Origin: Providencia stuartii
Lineage (GTDB): Bacteria > Pseudomonadota > Gammaproteobacteria > Enterobacterales > Enterobacteriaceae
Assembly: GCA_900455155.1 (NCBI GenBank)
Contig: UGUC01000002.1
Coordinates: 1-64,000 of the forward strand
Direction of reading: 5' to 3'
DNA length: 64,000 bases
Shown: piece after piece, positions 55,775-64,000 of the stretch
How positions within the stretch are numbered: position 1 is the stretch's first letter
Layout of the letters: each line of letters opens with the position of its first letter
Notes under the pieces: generated by a model
What the model was told of the DNA's origin: nothing
The model's database searches: none
What the model saw: the letters and a program-made list of their open reading frames with translations, nothing else
Made by a program: the position numbers and the translations under genes

Positions 55775-56717
55775 ATGTCTAAAAGATTACCGCCACTTAA
55801 TGCGTTAAGAGTGTTTGATGCTGCCGCTCGTCATTTAAGTTTTACTAAAGCGGCGGAAGAGTTGTTTGTGACCCAAGCCGCTGTGAGTCACCAAATGAAA
55901 AGTTTGGAAGATTTCCTCGGGTTAAAGTTATTTCGCCGGCGCAATCGTTCTTTGCTGTTAACAGAAGAAGGCCAAAGTTATTATCTTGATATTAAAGAGA
56001 TATTTTCTTCTATTAATGAGGCGACAAGGAAATTACAGGCGCGAAGTGCTAAGGGAGCATTAACGGTTAGTTTATCCCCTAGTTTTGCAATACAGTGGCT
56101 TGTCCCGCGTCTTTCTAGCTTTAACCAAGCTTATCCGGGGATTGATGTTCGTATTCAGGCCGTTGATAGGGAAGAAGATAAATTAGCGGATGATGTTGAT
56201 GTGGCTATTTTCTATGGGCGAGGAAATTGGTCTGGTCTAAGGACGGATAGGCTGTATGCTGAATATTTAATGCCAGTTTGTTCTCCGTTATTATTAACGG
56301 GGGCGCATCAATTAAAGCAGCCTGAAGACTTAGTTAATCATACGTTATTACATGATTCTTCTCGTCGGGATTGGCAAGCTTATATTCGCCAATTAGAATT
56401 GCACAATATTATCAATGTACAACAAGGCCCTATTTTTAGTCATAGTGCTATGGTCATTCAAGCCGCAGTACATGGTCAGGGTGTCGCTTTAACAAATAAT
56501 GTTATGGCAAAAAATGAAATTGATGCAGGTCGTTTGGTTTTGCCCATTCAACGAGGTATTGGTGAGTAAAAACGCGTTTTACCTTGTTTGTCAGGAAAAC
56601 CAAGCTGATTTGGGAAAAATAGCTGCATTTCGTCAATGGATCTTGACTCAAGCAGCAAGCGAGCAAGAAAAACTGGGGTTTATTACGGGTGACCAAGATA
56701 TGGCGCTTATTCAGTAA
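55775..56717 (+). CDS. gcvA: glycine cleavage LysR-type regulator GcvA (one frameshift)
   Basis: LysR-family regulator of the gcvTHP operon and of gcvB. It starts MSKRLPPLNALRVF at ATG 55775. The N-terminal helix-turn-helix has FTKAAEELFVTQAAVSHQ. The effector domain follows from about residue 90. The break at 56538-56541 (4 T for 3) is repaired to GRLVCPFNEVLVSKNAFY, which continues to the stop at 56717, giving about 313 residues. Confidence 0.95.
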
Positions 56718-56718
56718 T

Positions 56719-56760
56719 CATATATACCCGTTATTTTTCAAGTTGCAGTTGGTTGCATAG
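56719..56760 (+). repeat. partial ERIC-like intergenic repeat
   Basis: ATACCCGTTATTTTTCAAGTTGCA, read at 56725-56748, resembles the end of the enterobacterial ERIC-type repeats (ATACCCGTCATACTTCAAGTTGCA in many relatives). Only one end is recognisable. It lies right after the gcvA stop. Confidence 0.4.
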
Positions 56761-56862
56761 ATAGGTAAAACGGCACTCAGTTTATCGTGTTTATCGGGAT
56801 TTTAAATTAACCCATTGATGCAACTGGGATTATTTAGGGTATGGTTAATAAAAGGTGTTACT

Positions 56863-57259
56863 GTGAATAGTCGTTTGATGTTAATTTTTGCTGGGATTAG
56901 TGGCTTTTTTACTGTGGCTTTTGGTGCCATTGGCTCTCATGCGCTTTCGTCGATTATGAGTGCTCATCAGATGGAATGGATTGAAATCGGTTTGCGGTAT
57001 CAGATGCTACATACAGTAGCTTTAATGGTGCTAGGGGCGATTTTATTGCGTAAAGTGGTTCTATGGTTTTTACTGGTGTGGCGTTTTTTTCGCCGTAGGC
57101 ATACTTCTTTTCAGTGGTAGCCTTTATTGTATGGCCTTGTTACAGGTAAAATACTTTTCCTATTTTACGCCAATAGGGGGAGTTTGTTTTCTTATTGGCT
57201 GGCTGTTGGTCGTTATCGGCGCTATGCGTCTAAGGAAACCGGCGTTACGCCATGAGTAA
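56863..57259 (+). CDS. ygdD: DUF423 membrane protein YgdD (one frameshift)
   Basis: Small inner-membrane protein of the DUF423 family with four predicted membrane segments; function unknown. The GTG start ([16 protein letters not shown]) matches the E. coli start region. The break at 57067-57071 (5 T for 4) is repaired to [21 protein letters not shown]. The end ([11 protein letters not shown]) overlaps the rlmM start by 8 nt, an arrangement suggesting translational coupling. About 131 residues. Confidence 0.9.
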
Positions 57260-58349
57260 TAAAATTGCATTATATTGCCGTCCAGGCTTTGAAAAAGAGT
57301 GTGCGGCCGAAATTACAGATAAAGCTGGGCAAAAAGAGGTTTATGGTTTTGCGCGCGTCAAAGAAAATAGCGGTTATGTTATTTTTGAATGCTATCAAGC
57401 TGAAGATGCCGATAAACTTGCCCGCGAGCTACCTTTTCGTGAGCTGATTTTTGCTCGTCAAATGTTTGTGGTTGGGGAACTGCTTAAAGATTTACCTCCA
57501 GAAGATCGTGTTACCCCCATTGTGAATGCGCTGAGCCAGCAGGTTGAACGGGCAGGCGATCTTCGCGTTGAAGTTGCTGATACTAATGAAAGCAAAGAGT
57601 TGATGAAATTTTGCCGTAAATTTACGGTGCCTTTGCGTAATGCTTTACGACAAGAAAAAGTTTTACTGGCTAAAGAGAATTTCAAACGTCCGGTTATCCA
57701 TGTTTTCTTTATTGCTTCAGGCTGTTGTTATACCGGATATTCTTACAGTTCGAATAGCTCGCCATTTTATATGGGGATCCCTCGGCTTAAGTTTCCATCG
57801 GATGCACCTAGTCGCTCAACATTGAAATTAGAAGAGGCATTTCACATATTTATCCCTTACGATGAGTGGGATGAGCGGCTAGCAAGCGGTATGAATGCGG
57901 TGGATCTTGGTGCATGTCCGGGGGGATGGACCTACCAATTAGTTAAGCGCAGTATGATGGTTCATGCTGTGGATAATGGTCCGATGGCGCAAAGCTTGAT
58001 GGACACGGGGCAAGTTAGGCACCATCAAGTCGATGGTTTTAAATTCGAGCCAAATACGAAAAATATTACTTGGTTAGTGTGTGATATGGTTGAAAAACCG
58101 GCGAAAGTCGCTGCGTTAATCACGGAGTGGCTATTGCATGGGTGGTGCCGTGAAACCATTTTCAACTTAAAGCTACCGATGAAAAAGCGCTATGAGGAAG
58201 TGTCTCATATCCTTGAAAAGATGCGTACACAATTGGCAGAAAATGGCATCAATGTGCGGATCCAAGCGAAACAGCTGTACCATGACCGCGAAGAAATTAC
58301 CGTTCATGTACAACGTATTTGGTCTGCTTATGCACCAATACGCGACTAA
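57252..58349 (+). CDS. rlmM: 23S rRNA 2'-O-ribose C2498 methyltransferase
   Basis: SAM-dependent enzyme acting on C2498 of 23S rRNA. 365 residues with an N-terminal THUMP-like domain and a C-terminal Rossmann domain: [13 protein letters not shown] near residue 218 is the SAM motif, VCDMVEKP the second. K-D-K-E type catalytic residues are expected near [12 protein letters not shown]. Overlaps ygdD by 8 nt. Intact. Confidence 0.96.
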   Translation: MSNKIALYCRPGFEKECAAEITDKAGQKEVYGFARVKENSGYVIFECYQAEDADKLARELPFRELIFARQMFVVGELLKDLPPEDRVTPIVNALSQQVERAGDLRVEVADTNESKELMKFCRKFTVPLRNALRQEKVLLAKENFKRPVIHVFFIASGCCYTGYSYSSNSSPFYMGIPRLKFPSDAPSRSTLKLEEAFHIFIPYDEWDERLASGMNAVDLGACPGGWTYQLVKRSMMVHAVDNGPMAQSLMDTGQVRHHQVDGFKFEPNTKNITWLVCDMVEKPAKVAALITEWLLHGWCRETIFNLKLPMKKRYEEVSHILEKMRTQLAENGINVRIQAKQLYHDREEITVHVQRIWSAYAPIRD

Positions 58350-58381
58350 ATCTGATATTTAGTAAGAACATATCATATAGC

Positions 58382-58432
58382 AAAAACTGCTTCCTAAACG
58401 CTGGTTAACAGTGAATGAAGAGGCAGTTTTTT
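58382..58432. terminator. bidirectional terminator between rlmM and xni
   Basis: AAAAACTGC (58382-58390) pairs with GCAGTTTTT (58423-58431) around a 32-nt loop, with A/T runs on both sides. It lies between the convergent ends of rlmM and xni and can serve both. Confidence 0.75.
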
Positions 58433-58437
58433 ATTGC

Positions 58438-59196
58438 TTATGGTTTGGGGTGATAGCGCAATTGGTTCAGGTTCCCTTGCAACTGAATATCTGTTCTTAA
58501 GGTTGCAATATCGCGGCAAACTTTTGCTATATCAAACTGACCAATAAGCTTTTTTCTCCATTTTTCATCAACGCTATCTAAATGAGCAAATAAGTTCTCA
58601 ATGGAGTGGTATTGTTGTAGCAGTTGTGTGGCACTTTTAGCACCAATTCCCGCGACACCAGGCACTTTACTGCTGCTGATCCCCGCTAACCCCCAGTAAT
58701 CAGGTAATTGGCAAGGTTTTACGCCAAATTCTTTTTCGATAAAAGGCACATCTAACCAGCGTTTTTGAAAATAGTCGCGAATACGAATTGAAGGCGACAG
58801 TAGTTGGCAATAGCCTTTATCAGTAGAAACGATAGTGACAGTTTGCCCTGCATCGGCGATTTTCTTGGCTAAAGTTGCCGCTAAATCATCCGCTTCGTCA
58901 CCACTTGATTGCCAGCAGTGGACGCCTTTTGCTTCGAATTGTTTGACTAATGAAGGTAGCTCAGCATATAAATTTTCAGGCATGGGCTGACGGCCTGCTT
59001 TATAGTCAGGCAGTTTTTCATGCCGCCAGCTATTGTGCCTACCTTCCTCATCGAATACTGCAACAATATGGGTCGGTGAGGTGTGAGAGATAAGCTGTGC
59101 TACCGCAGATAAGCAGGCATCGCCGCAAGGACTGCCTTGTACGGCATGTATGCGGCGAATTAAATTAAGTGCATCAATTATCAGTAAGTGGATCAT
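58438..59196 (-). CDS. xni: flap endonuclease Xni (exonuclease IX)
   Basis: Structure-specific 5' flap nuclease related to the Pol I 5'-3' domain. 252 residues starting [15 protein letters not shown]. Metal-site acidic residues include [14 protein letters not shown] and STDKGYCQL. The helix-hairpin-helix region is [17 protein letters not shown]. It lies 30 nt downstream of ppnN. Intact. Confidence 0.95.
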   Translation of the reverse strand: MIHLLIIDALNLIRRIHAVQGSPCGDACLSAVAQLISHTSPTHIVAVFDEEGRHNSWRHEKLPDYKAGRQPMPENLYAELPSLVKQFEAKGVHCWQSSGDEADDLAATLAKKIADAGQTVTIVSTDKGYCQLLSPSIRIRDYFQKRWLDVPFIEKEFGVKPCQLPDYWGLAGISSSKVPGVAGIGAKSATQLLQQYHSIENLFAHLDSVDEKWRKKLIGQFDIAKVCRDIATLRTDIQLQGNLNQLRYHPKP

Positions 59197-59226
59197 AAAA
59201 TTTACGCCATCCTTGGCCTCATTATA

Positions 59227-60594
59227 TTATTTCACTATTTCGTAGCAAGGCTCATAGGCTGTTCCACCCGGCAGTTTCATTCGATGTTGGTCGACAAAAC
59301 CGCGCAGTAGAATATCCATGCGTTGCATAATTTCTTTATCACCATGAATTTTAAACGGGCCATACTGTTCAATAGCCTTCATACCGACTTCTTTCACGTT
59401 ACCCGCAACGATACCAGAGAAGGCTCTTCTAAGATCAGAGGCCAGTTTTTCTGGTGATTGACCTGGATACAGATTCAGTGACGCCATATTTTCATGAGTC
59501 GGCTCGAAAGGATGCTGTAATTCAGGGTTGATCTTAATTGACCAGTTAAAGCTATAAGCATCGCCTGTGCTACGACGGTTGTCTTTCACCAATGGCATGT
59601 GTTTTTTCATTACACGAGCGACTTCTTGGGGATCATCAATGATGATTTGATAGTGTTTGCTGGCTTCTTCACCAAGTGTATGACGAATAAAATCATCTAA
59701 CACAGAGAAGTACTCGGCACTTTCTTTTGGCCCCGTTAAAACCAATGGCAATACTTGTTCGCTATTTTCAGGATCCATCAAAATGCCTAGCAAATAGAGA
59801 AGTTCTTCTGCTGTACCGACGCCCCCAGGGAAAATAATGATCCCATGCGCTAAGCGAACGAACGCTTCAAGGCGCTTTTCGATATCAGGCATGATGATAA
59901 GCTCATTGACTAAAGGGTTAGGTGGCTCAGCAGCAATGATAGATGGCTCTGTTAGGCCGATAAAACGGCTATTTTTATAGCGTTGTTGAGCATGGCCAAC
60001 AGCCGCCCCTTTCATTGGGGCTTCCATGGCTCCGGGGCCACAACCTGTGCAGATATTTAGCTCTCTTAAACCAAGCTCATTACCGACTTTACGGCCATAT
60101 AGGTACTCGGTTTCGTTGATAGAGTGACCACCCCAGCAAACAATCATGCTTGGATCTTCATCAAGATGCAGTGTACGCGCGTTACGTAATATAGAGAAAA
60201 TGACGTTAGTTAGGTGAGTGCCATTTCCCAGATCTAAATGCATTTTTTGCTCTGCATTGATGATTTGAGCATGAACAAAGAGGATATCACGCAGTACCGC
60301 AAACAGGTTTGCTTGTATAGAACGGATGATTTTACCATCGACAAAAGCATCTTGAGGTGGGTTAATTAGCTCAAGTTTGACACCGCGCTCACGTCGTAAT
60401 ACGTTGATATCGAAGTCAGTATGCTTATCCAATAAATCTTTACTGTTGTCTGTTAAGCTCCCTGAATTTAAAACCGCTAATGAGCAGTTTCTGAACAAGC
60501 GATACAAATGACTGCTTGCGGTACGCTTTAACATATCAACTTCAAGTTGAGATAAGAGATCCATGGATCCTAATGGACTGATATGAGTAATCAT
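59227..60594 (-). CDS. ppnN: pyrimidine/purine nucleotide 5'-monophosphate nucleosidase
   Basis: Cleaves nucleoside monophosphates to base plus ribose-5-phosphate; bound by (p)ppGpp in E. coli (YgdH). 455 residues. The LOG-family motif [15 protein letters not shown] lies near residue 259, with [11 protein letters not shown] before it. The N-terminal domain starts [12 protein letters not shown]. An integrated element begins 66 nt upstream of its start, so its promoter may now lie within that element. Confidence 0.96.
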   Translation of the reverse strand: MITHISPLGSMDLLSQLEVDMLKRTASSHLYRLFRNCSLAVLNSGSLTDNSKDLLDKHTDFDINVLRRERGVKLELINPPQDAFVDGKIIRSIQANLFAVLRDILFVHAQIINAEQKMHLDLGNGTHLTNVIFSILRNARTLHLDEDPSMIVCWGGHSINETEYLYGRKVGNELGLRELNICTGCGPGAMEAPMKGAAVGHAQQRYKNSRFIGLTEPSIIAAEPPNPLVNELIIMPDIEKRLEAFVRLAHGIIIFPGGVGTAEELLYLLGILMDPENSEQVLPLVLTGPKESAEYFSVLDDFIRHTLGEEASKHYQIIIDDPQEVARVMKKHMPLVKDNRRSTGDAYSFNWSIKINPELQHPFEPTHENMASLNLYPGQSPEKLASDLRRAFSGIVAGNVKEVGMKAIEQYGPFKIHGDKEIMQRMDILLRGFVDQHRMKLPGGTAYEPCYEIVK

Positions 60595-60659
60595 TTTTTT
60601 CCCTTTTAAATCATTTTATTACGGATTGCTCTCCGAAATAATTCGAAATAAATCCAATA
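60595..60659. other. junction between ppnN and the integrated element (candidate att region)
   Basis: Lies between the ppnN start and the integrase stop. It has a direct repeat CGAAATAATT / CGAAATAAAT (60634-60653). The integrase 3' end at 60660-60670 carries an inverted ATTTCGA. One of these may be the integrase core site. No tRNA is present. The exact attachment core cannot be set from one end alone. Confidence 0.3.
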
Positions 60660-61724
60660 TCAAATTTCGATTTTTTTCCAACTAAGACCCCTATCATCCT
60701 GATACATTCTGGTCATATCCATTGATTTGTGTCCTAAAAGCTGGTTAGCGAACTCATTTGATTTTTCATTCCCATACACTCTGGATGCTAGGCTTCGGAT
60801 TTCGTGGAACGTCGGCGGAGAACCCTCCCATGACAAACCACTTTTGCTTCTGGCTAGTGAAAAAGCCTTACCAATGGTTTTATCTGCTAGCATATCACCC
60901 TTCTGTGAAACCAGCACGAATTCCTTTCCGTTCAATTCATGCTTGCACCTATCTAGCACTGATTGCAAAGTTTTATTAGCTATATTATTTGAAATGGTGA
61001 GCGGTATTGCTATTTTAGTTCCTGTTTTCTCTTGCTCTATCCATAAGTAACCATCATAAATATCACTCCATTTTAATTTTCGAATATCACCAGAACGCTG
61101 TCCTGTTAATATAGCCAAATCCATGCTCATACTAACCCAAGGCTGACAGTGCTCTACTGCTGTGTTGTATATTTGAATGTAATCACTTTCTGACATCCTA
61201 GTTCTGGCTATTTTATTCCTTGGAACTCTGGTTGCTATTACGGGGTTAAAATCAACAACACCATCCGACATCGCTTCGTTAAACATATCTTTTAGAATAC
61301 TCCGCATCAATCTAGCTGTAGTTATATTCCCATCAGAAACAATGCTATTTATGTAATCAGCAATATCTTTAGTTTTTATTTCATTTAAAGGAACATTATT
61401 GAAACTATTTTTTATCCTTTTTAACCGTCCTTGGTAGTCATCTAGGGTCTTTTTCTTTAAATCACGGAGGAGTATAATCTCACCAAATCTGTCTATCCAA
61501 TCATGAAATTTTATTGCATCGTTACTTGCCATTCTGTTTATTAATGATTCTTTTTTTCCATAAATAAACAAGTTAGCCGAGATGGCTTCATTTACCGCCT
61601 CGGCTTTATTTCTTCCTATACCGTATTCAATGCCGGTTTCGGGGTTTCGGTAGCTGTAATATCCTTTTCTACAATATAGGTTAGGTGGTAGGTGAGCGTT
61701 TTTGGGACTTCTGTTTCTTGCCAT
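60660..61724 (-). CDS. int: tyrosine-recombinase phage integrase (lambda-Int type)
   Basis: Site-specific recombinase of about 354 residues from ATG 61724 (MARNRSPKNAHLPP). The arm-binding N-terminal domain is PPNLYCRKGYYSYRNPETG, followed by a core-binding domain and the catalytic domain. Catalytic residues: Arg in TGQRSGDI, Lys in EKTGTK, His-x-x-Arg in HEIRSLA, His in LLGHKSMDMT, and Tyr in TRMYQDDRG. All are present, so it is probably active. The start overlaps the excisionase gene by 44 nt. Confidence 0.95.
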   Translation of the reverse strand: MARNRSPKNAHLPPNLYCRKGYYSYRNPETGIEYGIGRNKAEAVNEAISANLFIYGKKESLINRMASNDAIKFHDWIDRFGEIILLRDLKKKTLDDYQGRLKRIKNSFNNVPLNEIKTKDIADYINSIVSDGNITTARLMRSILKDMFNEAMSDGVVDFNPVIATRVPRNKIARTRMSESDYIQIYNTAVEHCQPWVSMSMDLAILTGQRSGDIRKLKWSDIYDGYLWIEQEKTGTKIAIPLTISNNIANKTLQSVLDRCKHELNGKEFVLVSQKGDMLADKTIGKAFSLARSKSGLSWEGSPPTFHEIRSLASRVYGNEKSNEFANQLLGHKSMDMTRMYQDDRGLSWKKIEI

Positions 61725-61938
61725 CTGTCTCAATCCTTTTTAACAGTTTGCAGTTTTTATTTAATAGAATGCTTGGGTTAAGGTTTTCGTAGTTTGTTAT
61801 TTTTTGTGCGGATGGGTGTATTAAATATTGATACCCATCAAATGTTGGTGCTGGATATATTTTCCCAGCGCTTATCCACCGCCTTATCGTTTCATCACTT
61901 CTTCTGTGCTTTTTTGCGAATTCTCTGACTGTTTGCAT
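61681..61938 (-). CDS. xis: excisionase-like protein (Xis)
   Basis: An 85-residue basic protein. The winged-helix N-terminus MQTVREFAKKHRRSDETIRRWISAG resembles lambda Xis and AlpA-type regulators, with the YPAPTFDGYQYLIH wing. The overlap with int by 44 nt is typical of xis-int pairs. The tail is Lys-rich. Assigned from local sequence pattern and position. Confidence 0.85.
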   Translation of the reverse strand: MQTVREFAKKHRRSDETIRRWISAGKIYPAPTFDGYQYLIHPSAQKITNYENLNPSILLNKNCKLLKRIETDGKKQKSQKRSPTT

Positions 61939-62139
61939 TTATGCACCTCCATTCTTCCTTCTATATTTCTCATAATCATCCCCGCAATCTTTACTGCAAT
62001 ATGCGCTATTTGGTTTTGCTGGCATTTCTTCACACCAGATGCACATTCCGTTTATTGATTTAGTTACTGGCTGGCGATTTGATAATGCGGCTTGAATTCT
62101 TAATTCGTTGAGTTCGTTTGCTGAGTCGATAATATCCAT
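61939..62139 (-). CDS. small zinc-finger phage protein
   Basis: A 66-residue protein with a four-cysteine zinc finger (CIWCEEMPAKPNSAYCSKDC) and a charged tail DDYEKYRRKN. Such small C4 proteins are common in the early left region of lambdoid phages and recall DksA/TraR-type fingers. Its stop is directly next to the xis start, so they are probably co-transcribed. The function is unknown. Confidence 0.8.
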   Translation of the reverse strand: MDIIDSANELNELRIQAALSNRQPVTKSINGMCIWCEEMPAKPNSAYCSKDCGDDYEKYRRKNGGA

Positions 62140-62146
62140 AATTCAC

Positions 62147-62692
62147 CTATGCTATTTTCCATTCGTTTAATATTTGATTGCCGATATTTATTAACTCATC
62201 TCTATCGACAGTGCTAATTATCTTTCGTGGTTTAATGTATGGTCGCCATATTAAAAGCATTGACCCTTTATTATTTCCGTTAACTGGTTTATTTGTGCCA
62301 GCGTTAATAAATGAAATTCGACCTCCTGTGATTAATCTCACTTCATCAACAGTTTCCAATGCAGAATTAAACCAGCCGACAGAAGTATCAGCAGGAACCA
62401 ACATAACTATAGGCTGCAATTGTTTTTTACATTGTTCAGCGGCCTTATTAACCCAAGGCTGAATTTCACTGTACGGGGGATTCACCCAAATAGCCCCGTA
62501 ACTTTCCCAATCGCAATTTAACGAGTCGTCTTTTTCGGTGAGGTAATGAGAACAGAGAGCGTTATTTTTATCGGCTGCGGCATCTAAATAAAAACCGAAT
62601 TCAGCGTCCAATGCTGTAAATAAAGGTAGGGGAGTTTGCCATCTATCACGCAATTCCTTTTGTGTGTGGCTACCTCCGTAGTCAGCCTTCAT
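62147..62692 (-). CDS. phage DNA N6-adenine methyltransferase
   Basis: Dam-like phage methyltransferase, about 181 residues. The catalytic NPPY is in IWVNPPYSEIQPW. The N-terminal part, RWQTPLPLFTALDAEFG, is typical of the phage N-6-adenine-methyltransferase family. The SAM motif is not plain to the eye, as usual for this group. The start is taken at ATG 62692, overlapping the previous gene; ATG 62701 is an alternative. The product could modify element DNA against restriction; the target sequence is unknown. Confidence 0.87.
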   Translation of the reverse strand: MKADYGGSHTQKELRDRWQTPLPLFTALDAEFGFYLDAAADKNNALCSHYLTEKDDSLNCDWESYGAIWVNPPYSEIQPWVNKAAEQCKKQLQPIVMLVPADTSVGWFNSALETVDEVRLITGGRISFINAGTNKPVNGNNKGSMLLIWRPYIKPRKIISTVDRDELINIGNQILNEWKIA

Positions 62693-63020
62693 TCTCCGCA
62701 TCCTTCATTAGTAGAAATAATTCCATAGCCTTGCGATAAAAATTATCGTTGTAGTTTTCCAACCCACTCCACACGCTTAACTCTGGGTATTTAGCACAGC
62801 TAACGTCCCACGCTATTCCATCATGAGTTATAGATATGAGGCTATCTTTGATAATCGGCATTGCATCGGCTGGATTGTTGCATGGGTTGAATTCACGCCA
62901 CTGCTCTTTATTGCTCATCCTTGTAACCACGCCGTACCTTGTGACTTCGTACGCCAGTCCTGATTTTTCAGCAACCTTTTTATTAATCTCGAAATCAGAT
63001 AGTCCGGTGTATTTATTCAT
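62682..63020 (-). CDS. NinX-like phage protein (DUF2591)
   Basis: A 112-residue protein whose pattern YTGLSDFEINKKVAE, then NPCNNPADAMPIIKDSLISI, fits the NinX/DUF2591 family of lambdoid phages (YxxLsDFeINkxVA ... PaDAwPII). Function unknown. Overlaps the methyltransferase and the preceding small gene. Confidence 0.82.
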   Translation of the reverse strand: MNKYTGLSDFEINKKVAEKSGLAYEVTRYGVVTRMSNKEQWREFNPCNNPADAMPIIKDSLISITHDGIAWDVSCAKYPELSVWSGLENYNDNFYRKAMELFLLMKDAENEG

Positions 63021-63174
63021 TGATTAACTCCAGCATTTTCTCATTGTACCAATTTCGGTTATCCCACCAATCGTGCACTAAGTAGGGCGCGTAAAGTCCT
63101 TCTCGAACTAATTCAATAACCCCAATTTTTTCATACCCCTTGACTTTAACCTTATCGCCGACTTTAAATTTCAT
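63013..63174 (-). CDS. small phage protein (53 aa)
   Basis: 53 residues, starting MKFKVGDKVKVKGYEKIG and ending NEKMLELINE. The start resembles an SH3-like small barrel (KVGDKVKVKG). Overlaps by 8 nt with the NinX-like gene and by 4 nt with the gene before it, which supports it as a real gene despite its size. Confidence 0.7.
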   Translation of the reverse strand: MKFKVGDKVKVKGYEKIGVIELVREGLYAPYLVHDWWDNRNWYNEKMLELINE

Positions 63175-63320
63175 CGCCACACCTCCCCACAAACTACCTC
63201 AACATCCCGCACCTGCATTATTTGCATAGCACGGCTCTCGCATTCTTGCTGTGTGTACAATGTATCGGTTACAGGCGTAACATGTCCCTGCCAAATTAAT
63301 AACAGTACAAATAGCTTCAT
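63171..63320 (-). CDS. small phage protein (49 aa), membrane or secreted
   Basis: 49 residues, beginning MKLFVLLLIWQGHVTP, a hydrophobic stretch that may be a signal or anchor. Two cysteines in QQECESRA and VVCGEVWR. The stop overlaps the next start as ATGA. Not recognised further. Confidence 0.65.
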   Translation of the reverse strand: MKLFVLLLIWQGHVTPVTDTLYTQQECESRAMQIMQVRDVEVVCGEVWR

Positions 63321-63326
63321 TATTAT

Positions 63327-63593
63327 TTAATCCAATCGATATAGTGGGATATTAGTTTCTGTTTTTTCTGGTTGAATAAATGATTTTTGTTTTCTACGAA
63401 GAAGAAGTCCAGAAACAGGAGTTATATAACCAACAGGCTCTAAGTTATTAATTAAACTCTCGCGCGATGCTTGCCATGCTGATAACTGACGCTGGTGCAT
63501 TCTCGTTATCGAAATCATACCTAACCCATTCCGCTTCATTTCTTCTTTCTGTGGTGCAAACCACTCTTCAAATTGCTGCCTTGATTTATCCAT
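63327..63593 (-). CDS. hypothetical phage protein
   Basis: 88 residues. The pattern QQFEEWFAPQKEE ... RQLSAWQASRESLI is common in many small lambdoid phage proteins of unknown function. The C-terminal half includes PVGYITPVSGLLLRRK. Lies 6 nt before the next small gene. Confidence 0.72.
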   Translation of the reverse strand: MDKSRQQFEEWFAPQKEEMKRNGLGMISITRMHQRQLSAWQASRESLINNLEPVGYITPVSGLLLRRKQKSFIQPEKTETNIPLYRLD

Positions 63594-63614
63594 GCTTACT
63601 CCTGAATTTTAGGT

Positions 63615-63639
63615 ATAAAAAACCCTGCTAGTGCAGGGT
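63615..63639 (-). terminator. terminator of the right-edge gene
   Basis: ACCCTGC (63622-63628) pairs with GCAGGGT (63633-63639) around TAGT, with a minus-strand T-run read into 63615-63621. The TAG stop of the 63628 gene begins at the base of this hairpin. It separates that gene from the xis-side gene group. Confidence 0.8.
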
Positions 63640-64000
63640 GGTTTTTATTTTATCAATCAAAATCGAGATATTGCCTAGGCTAATCCTACATAGAGCTGCA
63701 TTTTTATAAATTACGTTATCAGAGAGTAACCAAAGACTAAGTTCTTCATTGTATCTCATAATATCCAACATCATGGAATATATAGCTTCAAAGTATTTGC
63801 TATTTGTACTTATTGCCAAGCCTAGTAAATTCTCAATGCTGGATAGTTCGATTCTTTTTAGATAATGATTTCTAGAGCGCATATTTTCATTAACGCTTGT
63901 TATTAGAAATATATCTCCATTGTTTTTACTTGTTATATTTACTAAATTTCTTTTTTCTAATTTAGAAAAAACATTTTCCGCATGATTTAATTCATTTTTA
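63628..64000 (-). CDS. hypothetical protein, cut by the right edge
   Basis: An ATG at 63882 gives 84 residues, but the frame stays open to the window end, so the true start may lie outside. The upstream part (NHAENVFSKLEKRNLVNITS, then GDIFLITSVNENM) looks like a winged-helix unit. The rest is helical (SIENLLGLAISTNSKYFEAI). Possibly a phage regulator; not recognised. Separated from the next gene by a terminator. Confidence 0.6.
   Translation of the reverse strand, partial: KNELNHAENVFSKLEKRNLVNITSKNNGDIFLITSVNENMRSRNHYLKRIELSSIENLLGLAISTNSKYFEAIYSMMLDIMRYNEELSLWLLSDNVIYKNAALCRISLGNISILIDKIKTTLH

Noticed and set aside
60660..61724. Integration into a tRNA gene
   Set aside because: No tRNA or tmRNA is seen next to the integrase; the neighbour is ppnN.

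Overview
The window looks like chromosomal DNA of a Morganellaceae member, most likely Providencia or a close relative. The protein sequences and gene order resemble Enterobacterales throughout, base composition is moderately AT-rich, and thyA is of the Vibrio-like 283-residue type. Two blocks that lie far apart in E. coli are joined here. Block one is folA / apaH-apaG-rsmA-pdxA-surA-lptD / djlA / rluA-rapA-polB-thiQPB. Block two is rppH-ptsP-lgt-thyA-ppdABygdBppdC-recC-ptrA-recB-recD / argA / amiC / three initiator tRNAs / mltA / tcdA-csdE-csdA / gcvB / gcvA-ygdD-rlmM / xni-ppnN. The junction falls between the TPP riboswitch of thiB and rppH, near 28.45-28.57 kb.

Layout. 1-7.2 kb: a type VI secretion effector module on the minus strand (hcp, vgrG, an Eag chaperone, and an Rhs effector with prePAAR and PAAR parts), with more GC than its surroundings. 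The Rhs conserved core ends at the left edge, so its variable toxin tip lies outside. 7.2-9.7 kb: accessory DNA with an acidic protein of unknown function, a LysE-family exporter and two plus-strand terminator-like hairpins without a parent gene. 9.9-28.3 kb: folate, outer-membrane biogenesis, rRNA modification, DNA polymerase II and thiamine uptake. 28.6-60.6 kb: RNA 5'-end processing, nitrogen-type PTS, lipoprotein maturation, pseudopilins, RecBCD with protease III, arginine synthesis, cell-wall amidase, initiator tRNAs, sulfur transfer for tRNA modification, and the GcvB sRNA with GcvA. 60.66-64 kb: one end of a lambdoid-type prophage or related element (integrase, excisionase, zinc-finger protein, N6-adenine methyltransferase, NinX-like protein and several small genes), inserted beside the ppnN start.

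Regulation visible in the sequence includes a TPP riboswitch before thiB, tandem ARG boxes before argA, a strong promoter with a GC-rich discriminator before the initiator tRNAs, the GcvB promoter, a degenerate SOS-box-like site before polB, and several intrinsic terminators.

Sequence quality matters for reading this window. At least 16 otherwise normal genes are split by single-base frame errors. I resolved 32 of these by eye; 31 are +1 insertions, mostly one extra base in a homopolymer, and one is -1. I read this as insertion-biased sequencing error, not gene decay, and give such genes their full reconstructed span as CDS.
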